Assembly: GCA_964632165.1 (NCBI GenBank)
Contig: CAZWCZ010000003.1
Coordinates: forward strand, 22,652-86,651
DNA length: 64,000 bases
Reading direction: 5' to 3'
Source of the DNA: SIG299 sp964632165
Lineage (GTDB): Bacteria; Bacillota; Clostridia; Lachnospirales; Lachnospiraceae
Part shown: positions 51,536 through 58,766 of the stretch, piece by piece
Position numbering within the stretch: position 1 is the stretch's first letter
Layout of the letters: every line of letters starts with the position of its first letter
Translations under genes and position numbers: made by a program
Notes under the pieces: generated by a model
Database searches by the model: none
What the model was told of the DNA's origin: nothing
What the model saw: only the letters and a program-made list of their open reading frames with translations

Positions 51536-51589
51536 TGAGAAAATAAAAACGGTTTTGCAAAAATGATGCAAATTTAGTTTATTTTCTTG

Positions 51590-51618
51590 TTGACAAACAC
51601 AACATATGCCGTTATAAT
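51590..51618 (+). promoter_or_regulatory. Promoter of the DUF177-rpmF operon
   Basis: Consensus TTGACA (51590-51595), 17-nt spacer and TATAAT (51613-51618), the strongest promoter seen in the window, about 62 nt upstream of the start codon. Confidence 0.88.
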
Positions 51619-51679
51619 AAGTAGGTGTGAATTTTTGATGTGTGTTTGCTGTGCAATGAAACACACGGAAAGGTGGAAC

Positions 51680-52210
51680 ATGCTGATATCTTTATCCGAA
51701 ATTATGAACCTGCCTGTGGACGAAGAACAAAGGAAAACGGTATCTTATGATGCGGATTCTTTTGAACGATGTGGTGTCAGTTATCCTATTTTGGAAAAAG
51801 AGGATGTGCTGCTGCATATTACAAATATGGGCGGAAGAAAAGTTAAGATCGAGGTAGGGACAAAGGCTGTTCTTTCAGTACCGTGTGACCGTTGCCTTTC
51901 AGAACAGCGGGTAGAGATTCCGGTTTCTTCCGAGGTTGAGATAGACTTTAACGAAAGCAGTGAAGAACGCATCAATGATTTAAATGAAATTGGTTATATT
52001 GACGGATACGATTTAGACGTAGACCGCCTGGTTTACGAAGAAATCTTGCTTGGTTTCCCAATGAAGGTTCTGTGCAAGGAAGACTGCAAAGGAATCTGTA
52101 AAGTTTGTGGTGCAAACTTAAATCAGGGAGAGTGCGGATGCAACCGTACAGAGCCAGACCCAAGAATGTCTGTTATCCGAGATATTTTTAACAACGTTAA
52201 GGAGGTGTAA
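51680..52210 (+). CDS. DUF177 (YceD) family protein upstream of rpmF
   Basis: A 176-residue protein of the YceD/DUF177 family, regularly found before rpmF and linked to 23S rRNA or large-subunit maturation. The VPCDRCLSEQ motif in the middle and a cysteine-rich C-terminus (CKEDCKGICKVCGANLNQGEC) suggest metal binding. ATG at 51680 is chosen because AAAGGTGG lies just upstream and the promoter precedes it; the longer frame from 51587 would overlap the promoter. rpmF starts 2 nt after the stop. Confidence 0.92.
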   Translation: MLISLSEIMNLPVDEEQRKTVSYDADSFERCGVSYPILEKEDVLLHITNMGGRKVKIEVGTKAVLSVPCDRCLSEQRVEIPVSSEVEIDFNESSEERINDLNEIGYIDGYDLDVDRLVYEEILLGFPMKVLCKEDCKGICKVCGANLNQGECGCNRTEPDPRMSVIRDIFNNVKEV

Positions 52211-52212
52211 TC

Positions 52213-52395
52213 ATGGGAGCTATCTGTCCGAAGAATAAAACTTCCAAGGCTAGAAGAGACAGTCGTAGAGCTAACTGGAAAATGACTGCTCCAAACCTTG
52301 TAAAGTGCAGCAAGTGCGGCGAATTAATGATGCCACACAGAGTATGTAAGGCTTGCGGATCTTACAACAAGAAGGAAATCATCGCAGCTGAGTAA
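52213..52395 (+). CDS. rpmF: Ribosomal protein bL32
   Basis: A 60-residue bL32 with CPKNKTSKARRDSRRANWKM at the N-terminus and two CxxC pairs (CSKC, CKAC) forming a zinc ribbon. The ribosome binding site AAGGAGGTG overlaps the end of the DUF177 gene. The operon ends in a strong terminator. Confidence 0.97.
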   Translation: MGAICPKNKTSKARRDSRRANWKMTAPNLVKCSKCGELMMPHRVCKACGSYNKKEIIAAE

Positions 52396-52410
52396 TTTAA
52401 AAGAACTCAT

Positions 52411-52447
52411 AAATCCAAGGATTAATTTATTAGTCCTTGGATTTTTT
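52411..52447 (+). terminator. rpmF terminator
   Basis: Stem AAATCCAAGGA / TCCTTGGATTT (52411-52421 and 52434-52444) with inner TAA/TTA pairing, followed by a T run. Confidence 0.88.
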
Positions 52448-52461
52448 CATAAGGAGGAATC

Positions 52462-53274
52462 ATGCTGCAGTTTGAATTTGCAGGAAGTGTTTTTTATGTA
52501 TCGGATCTTTCTTTTGGTGAATACCGGATGGATATTATCGGGCACTCTCATTCCAAAGGTACGTATGAGCTGCATTTCGTTTCTTACGGAAAAGGGACTC
52601 TGCTAACTGAAAAAGAAGAGTACGCCCTACAGGAAAACACTTTTTATGTCACGGGACCGGGACAATATCACGGACAGGTTTATGATCGGAAACAGCCGAT
52701 GTATGAATACAGCGTTTTGATCGAGCTGATACGCTATGAAAAAAATGAGCTTACAGATCTGTTCCTGCACCAGGATTTCTGGTTGGGAACGGGCAACGCG
52801 GATATGCGGCAGCTGTTTGAAAAGATCGCATCTGTGAGCCGCTCTCAGCACATCGGAAGTACGGTAGAGATGCAGGCGTTGTTTTCTTTGCTGCTTTGCG
52901 AATGCATCAAACTTTATCGCCCTAAGATGCAAAGACACAGGGGAGCAATAAATACCAGCAGGACGAAAGAACTGGAAGGGCAGTTTATTTATCACTGCGA
53001 CAGTATTACGCTGGAGAGTCTTTCTAAAACATTAGGGCTGTGTGAACGGCAGACGGAACGGATGTTAAAAGAAAACTTTGGAAAAACATTTTCAAAAATG
53101 AAAAAGGAGTATCAGATTGAAAAGGCGATAGGATTGTTTGCTACAGATGCTTCTTTGTCGGAAATTGCATTGCAGTGCGGATTTTATGACAGTTCAGCTT
53201 TTTATAAAGCATTTAAACAGGTAAAGGGAGAAACACCGTCTGAATATAGGAAGAGAAAAAAGAAAGGGTTGTAA
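52462..53274 (+). CDS. AraC-family transcription regulator
   Basis: A 270-residue regulator with a cupin-like N-terminal sensing domain (about 15-90; GHSHSKGTYELHFVSYGKG, TGPGQYHGQ) and a C-terminal AraC/XylS DNA-binding domain (about 170-268) with two helix-turn-helix motifs. The second includes SLSEIALQCGFYDSSAFYKAFKQ, followed by the GETPSEYRKR ending. AAGGAGG precedes the ATG. The next gene is a sugar-hydrolase-like lipoprotein with a TATAAT box but a poor -35, the arrangement expected for an AraC-activated gene. It probably senses a sugar through the cupin. Confidence 0.9.
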   Translation: MLQFEFAGSVFYVSDLSFGEYRMDIIGHSHSKGTYELHFVSYGKGTLLTEKEEYALQENTFYVTGPGQYHGQVYDRKQPMYEYSVLIELIRYEKNELTDLFLHQDFWLGTGNADMRQLFEKIASVSRSQHIGSTVEMQALFSLLLCECIKLYRPKMQRHRGAINTSRTKELEGQFIYHCDSITLESLSKTLGLCERQTERMLKENFGKTFSKMKKEYQIEKAIGLFATDASLSEIALQCGFYDSSAFYKAFKQVKGETPSEYRKRKKKGL

Positions 53275-53275
53275 A

Positions 53276-53328
53276 ATCCCGACTATCAGTATAAAAACTG
53301 GTCGTCGGGATAAATTTATTTTTTTTTC
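53276..53328 (+). terminator. Terminator after the AraC gene
   Basis: Stem ATCCCGAC / GTCGGGAT (53276-53283 and 53304-53311) with inner CAGT/ACTG pairing, followed by a long T run. Confidence 0.85.
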
Positions 53329-53337
53329 TTTGTTTGA

Positions 53338-53343
53338 TATAAT
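53338..53343 (+). promoter_or_regulatory. -10 element of the hydrolase-like lipoprotein gene
   Basis: A perfect TATAAT about 62 nt before the ATG. The -35 position (around 53315-53320, TTTATT) is poor, suggesting dependence on an activator such as the adjacent AraC protein. Confidence 0.5.
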
Positions 53344-53404
53344 CAGGAAAAAGAATGAAACGTGCATGCGTAAAATTCTAAGAGAAAGAACGGAGGAGAA
53401 AATA

Positions 53405-55300
53405 ATGAAGCATAAAATGCGGAAAAGTTACTTGTTGGCTCTTTTAACCTTTGGTATGCTGATTTTTGGGGTGGCTGCCTGCAGTAGTTCCGGACCGGAG
53501 CCGACAGAAACACCAATGCCGACACAGGGAGCAACGGAAACACCGACACCATCGACAGAACCGACAGAAGTACCGGTGATTACCGGTGAGCCGGAAAACC
53601 AGGGTGAAACACAAGGAGAGGAAATAATGAAGATTACACAGTTTATGGACTGCTTTCTGCCGATGCCGATCGTAGAAAAGTTATCGTCAGACTGCTGGGG
53701 AGCGGAAACCGTAGGTGCCCGCGATCAGGGAAACGGATTGGAAGACCGTACCATGGCACAGTACAGTTACTGGGACGGTACTATTTTAAAGGATGATGAA
53801 ACCGGAAAATATTATATGTTTGCCAGCCGTTGGAATCAGGCCGGAGGACATTGGGGTGAAAATGGGATCTCCGGTTGGCAGGGGTCACAGGCGGTATATG
53901 CTGTCAGCGACAATTTATACGGGCCGTATACGGATATGGGTCCGATATGGCCGGACTGGTGCGAAGGAGCCGGACATAACGTGTTTGCATTTAAGTTAAG
54001 TGAATCAGATCCGCTGTATGGCACATACAAATATGCCATCGTGATCAGTGATACCGGTATGCACGGAGAAACGGCAAATGGCACGATCCATGTTTCCGCT
54101 TCCTTGGACGGACCATGGGAACTGTTAGGCAAGATGGAAGTCAGCGGCGGAAGCTTTTCTTTATCCAACATTTCCATTACGGTACGTGAAGACGGAACGT
54201 ATGAAGCAATTGAAAGAAATGGTAATATTGCGACTGCGTCTTCCGTGGCAGGACCATGGACTCTTGTTCAGTCAAATCTGTGGACAAAGGTGGATGGAAT
54301 GCCAAGTGAAAATGTAGAAGATCCGGTAATCTGGTATGCAGACGGCATGTATCATTGTATTGCAAATAAATGGGATGCAAGACGTGCTTATTATTTGACC
54401 AGTACAGACGGGATCAGTGACTGGGTGCTTCATTCCGGTACGGCATATACTCCGGATGCAGAGTTCTTATATTATGAAGACGGTACGGCAAATAATTGGA
54501 CAAAGTTAGAACGTCCGGGAATTTATGTGGAGGACGGAAAAATCAAAGCAATGACTTTTGCCGTGATCGATGTACAAAAAGAAGAAGACTTCGGAAATGA
54601 TCAGCACGGAAGTAAAGTTATTGTTGTACCATTTTCTTCCGAACGTCTTGCACGTATGGAAGAGCAGGAAAATCCTCTGAAACTCAGAGAAGGAATTGCT
54701 GCAGCAGAAGATACGAATATTCAGTCATGGGATTCGGAATATAGAAAAAATTATGGTGCGGTAGCTTATATGCAGGTACAAAGGGATACTAACTGGGAAA
54801 CTCATGACATGGGCATCTTAGGAGAAGGGGAACGGCCGGATGAATGGTACGACAATAAGATCGCTTTTGTAAAATTTGACCTTTCTGATATTGATCTTAC
54901 CGATGTGGAAAAAATTAAAAAAGCAACCTTATCCCTCGTTTATTTATATCAGGTATCCGGAGACGCAGAAGAAAACAGTCTGATTGTTGCCTTAACGGAA
55001 TCTTCCTGGGAGGCAGGGACAGGAAAGGAAAGTGTGGTAAGAAATGGTATCACATGGAAGAAGCATCCAATCGTATATCAGGAGAATACGGCAGTTTCCG
55101 AGATGTTTTCTACAAAAGAAGGAGAGCAGGAAATTCAGATCGATGTAACGGAACTGGTAAAGGTATTTGCAAAGAGCGGTTCGGAAGATATGATGATTTC
55201 ATTTGCATTCAATGAAACACTTACGGGAAACCGACTGCGTTTTGGCTCTTCGGAAGCAGGAACTGCATATGTACCAAAATTAAATATTGAGTTTGAATAA
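53405..55300 (+). CDS. GH43-like beta-propeller lipoprotein with DNRLRE/CBM96-like C-terminal domain
   Basis: A 631-residue surface lipoprotein (lipobox VAAC, about Cys26) with a Pro/Thr-rich linker to about residue 70. The central region (about 80-420) looks like a five-bladed propeller of the GH43/GH32 type: repeated motifs such as WDGTILKDDETGKYYMFASRW, YAVSDNLYGPY, and EDPVIWYADGMYHCIANKW are typical blade starts with acidic residues. The C-terminal domain (about 450-631) has VAYMQVQRDTNWE, AFVKFDLSDIDL, and SLIVALTESSWEAGTGK, which match the DNRLRE/CBM96-like fold. Start at 53405 follows GGAGGAG. Substrate uncertain; regulated probably by the AraC gene upstream. Confidence 0.75.
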   Translation: MKHKMRKSYLLALLTFGMLIFGVAACSSSGPEPTETPMPTQGATETPTPSTEPTEVPVITGEPENQGETQGEEIMKITQFMDCFLPMPIVEKLSSDCWGAETVGARDQGNGLEDRTMAQYSYWDGTILKDDETGKYYMFASRWNQAGGHWGENGISGWQGSQAVYAVSDNLYGPYTDMGPIWPDWCEGAGHNVFAFKLSESDPLYGTYKYAIVISDTGMHGETANGTIHVSASLDGPWELLGKMEVSGGSFSLSNISITVREDGTYEAIERNGNIATASSVAGPWTLVQSNLWTKVDGMPSENVEDPVIWYADGMYHCIANKWDARRAYYLTSTDGISDWVLHSGTAYTPDAEFLYYEDGTANNWTKLERPGIYVEDGKIKAMTFAVIDVQKEEDFGNDQHGSKVIVVPFSSERLARMEEQENPLKLREGIAAAEDTNIQSWDSEYRKNYGAVAYMQVQRDTNWETHDMGILGEGERPDEWYDNKIAFVKFDLSDIDLTDVEKIKKATLSLVYLYQVSGDAEENSLIVALTESSWEAGTGKESVVRNGITWKKHPIVYQENTAVSEMFSTKEGEQEIQIDVTELVKVFAKSGSEDMMISFAFNETLTGNRLRFGSSEAGTAYVPKLNIEFE

Positions 55301-55305
55301 AAATG

Positions 55306-55351
55306 ATCCCCGGAAGAGGTATCTTTATGGATACCATTCCGGGGAATTTTT
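55306..55351. terminator. Terminator between convergent genes
   Basis: Two-part stem: TCCCCGGAA / TTCCGGGGA (55307-55315 and 55338-55346) outside GGTATC / GATACC (55318-55323 and 55330-55335), followed by ATTTTTC. It abuts the stop of the minus-strand exonuclease gene. Confidence 0.85.
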
Positions 55352-56457
55352 CAAGGTTGAGGTAACAAAAACTCAAAAAAACATTCTGCTATCATTGATC
55401 TGTCACAGACAAAGGAATCTTTGTACTCTGTGTAAGCCGGAAGAGACCGCAGATTTGTATAAAAAAGAGGTTCGGCGGACAGGATCTTTTTTTGCTCCGG
55501 TTTTTTAAACGGCAGTGCAAGAAAAAGAGAAGTTTTTTTCTGATAAGCCGTATCAGGACGGCATTTTTCTTTTGCTTCTTTCTCCACCCATTCTGCAATG
55601 CTGTTGTGTACGGCAGTGTCTTCGTACTTTAAGTAAGAGTAGTTTTTATAGTCTTTAAAAAAGTATTTCAATTCACCTTGATAAAACGGTAAAAATAAAT
55701 CAGTTTCGTTTTCCGTTATCGTAAGCGTACATTGATTTTGCGTCAACGAAAGTGGAAAAGGAAGAAGAGGAAAATCGAAAGTAAATACAATTCCATCCGG
55801 CTGTTTTATGACGGCGGGCTGCAGATGACCTGCATACAGGTCCAAAAGCCGTGTCCTGCGGTATAGGGAAAGGAGCCCAAGCAGGTCGTCATGATTGTGA
55901 AGCAGAAGAACCCGGCAAAGAGCATCGGCTTCTTTAAAATCTCCGGTCAGAGAGGCTAAACGTGATTTTCCTGTATATGCAGCATAAACTTCGATCAGAT
56001 CGCCGCCGGAAAAAGAATCCGTCCGCTTGAAACCGGAGGCAGCTTCTAAGGTTTTTTGCTTGAAATCAGGAAATGAGGTATATTTTCTGAATGGGAGGAG
56101 GAGTTTGTAAACGTCTGTGGTTTTAAGATCGTCTGAAAGCCCCTGCAGATGATGTCTCCTGCACTTTTTTGCAAGGTAAGGAAGATCAAAGCCGCTGCCG
56201 TTAAAATGCACAAGTTCTTTTTTGTCTTTCATAAAAGAAAGAAAAGAAGAAAGTAGTTCTTTTTCTTCGGAAAAATCTTCGCAAAACCACTGGGAAAGGA
56301 CAAGGGCCCCGTGAGAAAGATAAACGGCACCGATCAGATAGAGATAGCTGGTATCTGCAGAAAGACCGGTTGTTTCAATGTCAAACAGGACGGTTCCGGC
56401 GGATAGAAGGGAAGCAGGATATTCCGGTTGTGGAAGTGTTTTATGCAGAAGTTTCAT
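55351..56457 (-). CDS. YprB-like RNase H-fold exonuclease
   Basis: A 368-residue protein. The N-terminal DEDD exonuclease domain (about 15-180) begins with FDIETTGLS (first acidic motif), then HFNGSGFDLPYL (second), and HNHDDLLGLLSLY near 190 (last motif). The family (ribonuclease-H-like domain, YprB) is predicted to act on nucleic acid ends. The C-terminal half is lysine-rich and uncharacterised. Start at 56457 is chosen because AAAGGA lies about 9 nt upstream; ATG at 56481 lacks a ribosome binding site. Confidence 0.82.
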   Translation of the reverse strand: MKLLHKTLPQPEYPASLLSAGTVLFDIETTGLSADTSYLYLIGAVYLSHGALVLSQWFCEDFSEEKELLSSFLSFMKDKKELVHFNGSGFDLPYLAKKCRRHHLQGLSDDLKTTDVYKLLLPFRKYTSFPDFKQKTLEAASGFKRTDSFSGGDLIEVYAAYTGKSRLASLTGDFKEADALCRVLLLHNHDDLLGLLSLYRRTRLLDLYAGHLQPAVIKQPDGIVFTFDFPLLPFPLSLTQNQCTLTITENETDLFLPFYQGELKYFFKDYKNYSYLKYEDTAVHNSIAEWVEKEAKEKCRPDTAYQKKTSLFLALPFKKPEQKKILSAEPLFYTNLRSLPAYTEYKDSFVCDRSMIAECFFEFLLPQP

Positions 56458-56538
56458 TGTATAGGTTCCTTTGTTGTTCATTCTTAAAATTGTATTGTTA
56501 TTTTAGCATAATCCGCACCGTTCCTCAAGAAAAAGTAC

Positions 56539-56567
56539 TTTCCATTTTCCGTTTCGTTTGGTAGAAT
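56539..56567 (+). promoter_or_regulatory. ruvAB promoter
   Basis: TTTCCA (56539-56544), 17-nt spacer, TAGAAT (56562-56567), 58 nt upstream of ruvA. Confidence 0.5.
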
Positions 56568-56624
56568 ATATGTATCAGGTAACGGATCTGCAAAAAGCAG
56601 AAAAAAAGGTAACAGGAGTCAGAA

Positions 56625-57242
56625 ATGATAGCATTTATAGAGGGAACCATTGTAAAAAAAGGGCTTCAGACGGTGATCATCGGAACAGCATCCGGATTGG
56701 GCTATGAAGTCTACGTGCCGGTAACGGATCTGGCGGTTCTTCCAGGAGCCGGGAAGATGGTGCGGCTGCATACGTATCTCCAGATAAAAGAGGAGGGTGT
56801 TGCATTATTTGGCTTTTTGACGGAAGAAGCATTGCAGGTATTTAAACTGCTGATCACCGTCAGCGGGATCGGACCCAAGGGGGCACTCGGAATCTTATCG
56901 GGAATTTCTCTGGCTGATTTAAGATTTGCCGTATTGGCAGAAGACGTAAAGACAATATCCAAAATACCGGGCATCGGAGCAAAGACAGCAGGAAAGCTGA
57001 TCCTGGAGCTCAAAGATAAATTTAGAACAGAGGATTTCATGGCAGCAAAACAGATCCCTGTGGAGGAAACACAGGAGGGAGCACCAAAAAACATGGCGGC
57101 GATGCTAAGGGAAGAAGCGGCACAGGCACTGACTACGCTCGGTATCAGCATGACCGATGCCATGAAGGCTTTAAAAAATATAGAGATCACAGAGACGACA
57201 ACAGTAGAAGATTTATTGAAACAAGGATTAAAGAAATTATAG
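56625..57242 (+). CDS. ruvA: Holliday junction DNA helicase RuvA
   Basis: A 205-residue junction-binding subunit of RuvABC. The N-terminal OB domain begins MIAFIEGTIVKK, followed by the first helix-hairpin-helix ISGIGPKGALGILS (about 83-98) and the second IPGIGAKTAGKLILELKDK (about 118-136). The C-terminal three-helix RuvB-binding domain is preceded by a short flexible linker. AACAGGAG precedes the ATG. ruvB starts 28 nt later. Confidence 0.97.
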   Translation: MIAFIEGTIVKKGLQTVIIGTASGLGYEVYVPVTDLAVLPGAGKMVRLHTYLQIKEEGVALFGFLTEEALQVFKLLITVSGIGPKGALGILSGISLADLRFAVLAEDVKTISKIPGIGAKTAGKLILELKDKFRTEDFMAAKQIPVEETQEGAPKNMAAMLREEAAQALTTLGISMTDAMKALKNIEITETTTVEDLLKQGLKKL

Positions 57243-57270
57243 AACAAGGATAAAAGGTGGATAGAAGGTC

Positions 57271-58278
57271 ATGCCGAAGCGATTGATCACTACAGAATTG
57301 ATAGAGGAAGACAAGAAAATGGAAGGCTCGCTGCGGCCGCAGATGTTAAAGGACTATATTGGGCAGGAAAAAGCAAAGAGCAATCTGAAAGTCTATATAG
57401 AAGCAGCAAAGGAACGCAAGGAGTCTTTAGACCATGTTTTGTTTTTTGGACCTCCGGGATTGGGAAAAACAACACTTGCCGGAATCATTGCCAACGAAAT
57501 GGGAGTAAATTTAAAGATCACGGCAGGACCTGCCATTGAAAAACCGGGAGATATGGCAGCAATCCTGAACAATCTGCAGGAAGGAGATGTTCTTTTTATT
57601 GATGAGATCCATCGGCTGAACCGTCAGGTAGAAGAATTGCTGTACCCGGCAATGGAGGATTTTGCAATTGATATCGTGATAGGAAAAGGAGCAACGGCAA
57701 AGTCTATCCGTTTGGAATTGCCGAAGTTTACACTGGTTGGTGCTACAACCAGGGCGGGGATGCTGACGGCACCGCTTAGAGACAGGTTCGGAGTGGTAAA
57801 TCGACTGGAATTTTACACCGTAGAGGAACTGACAGAGATTATTTTACGGTCTGCCAAGGTGCTGCAGGTAGAAATCGAAGAAGGTGGGGCAAAAGAACTT
57901 GCCAAGCGTTCCAGAGGAACACCGCGTCTTGCAAACCGTTTGTTAAAAAGAGTGCGCGATTTTGCACAGATACAGTATGACAACCGGATCACAAAAGAAG
58001 TTGCAGATATTGCACTGAATTATATGGAAGTAGATAAACTCGGACTGGATCAGAGTGACCGCGATATTCTGAAAGTTATGATAGAGCGTTTCCATGGTGG
58101 ACCGGTTGGGATTGAAGCAGTAGCAACAACATTGGGCGAAGATCCGGGGACGGTAGAAGAAGTAAACGAACCATTTCTGGTGCAAAACGGACTGATTGTA
58201 CGTACACCAAGAGGAAGAGTGGTCTCTGAACTGGCATATCGGCACTTTGGACTTTCGATGCCGAAGAAAGAAGAATGA
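57271..58278 (+). CDS. ruvB: Holliday junction branch-migration ATPase RuvB
   Basis: A 335-residue AAA+ motor. Walker A GPPGLGKTT (about 60-68), Walker B LFIDEIHR (about 110-117), the sensor region GATTRAGMLTAPLRDRFG, and the C-terminal winged-helix with RTPRGR are all present. AAAGGTGG lies upstream of the ATG. The length is normal for RuvB. It is co-transcribed with ruvA. Confidence 0.98.
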   Translation: MPKRLITTELIEEDKKMEGSLRPQMLKDYIGQEKAKSNLKVYIEAAKERKESLDHVLFFGPPGLGKTTLAGIIANEMGVNLKITAGPAIEKPGDMAAILNNLQEGDVLFIDEIHRLNRQVEELLYPAMEDFAIDIVIGKGATAKSIRLELPKFTLVGATTRAGMLTAPLRDRFGVVNRLEFYTVEELTEIILRSAKVLQVEIEEGGAKELAKRSRGTPRLANRLLKRVRDFAQIQYDNRITKEVADIALNYMEVDKLGLDQSDRDILKVMIERFHGGPVGIEAVATTLGEDPGTVEEVNEPFLVQNGLIVRTPRGRVVSELAYRHFGLSMPKKEE

Positions 58279-58352
58279 AATTACAAATAGCAAAAGAAAC
58301 TTGATCATAAAACAAAGGACAGGGGCTTTTCCTGTGGGAAGAAGGAAATGAT

Positions 58353-58766
58353 ATGAATCAGCGAAACGATGTTGCAGTGATGATCAACGGAAAAATGTAT
58401 CATCTGGGCGGATATGAGAGCCGGGAATATATGCAGAAACTGGCGGCATATATCAATGAAAAAAATGAAGAATTAAAGCAGCAGAACGGGTATCTCCGTC
58501 TGGAATCGGAAATGAAAGGGATACTGACCCAGATCAATATTGCAGATGATTATTTCAAGGCAAAAAAAGATCAGGAAGCATCGGCACAGGAAGCAGAAGA
58601 TATGCACCGGGAAAACGCAGAGCTGCGCAGAGAGAGAATCGGTTTTCAGGCAAAACAGGAATCGCTGGAACGGGAAAATCAGATATTGCGTGATGAAAAT
58701 TTGGAATTGCAGAAAAAGATGATCCGTTTAGAGACAGAACTTGAAGAGATTAAGAAGCATCAATAA
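58353..58766 (+). CDS. zapA: Cell division protein ZapA
   Basis: A 137-residue FtsZ-ring regulator. The N-terminal ZapA domain has VMINGKMYHLGGYESREYMQKLAAYINEK, the typical strand-turn-helix, followed by a long coiled coil (about 60-137) with charged heptads. GAAGGAAATG precedes the start. Its stop overlaps the U32 peptidase start by one base (TAATG). Cell-division context extends to the SEDS-PBP gene downstream. Confidence 0.9.
   Translation: MNQRNDVAVMINGKMYHLGGYESREYMQKLAAYINEKNEELKQQNGYLRLESEMKGILTQINIADDYFKAKKDQEASAQEAEDMHRENAELRRERIGFQAKQESLERENQILRDENLELQKKMIRLETELEEIKKHQ

Noticed and set aside
51545..51575. TTTTGCA/TGCAAA hairpin after ackA, considered as a terminator
   Set aside because: Short and A-T rich with no good T tract; not convincing.
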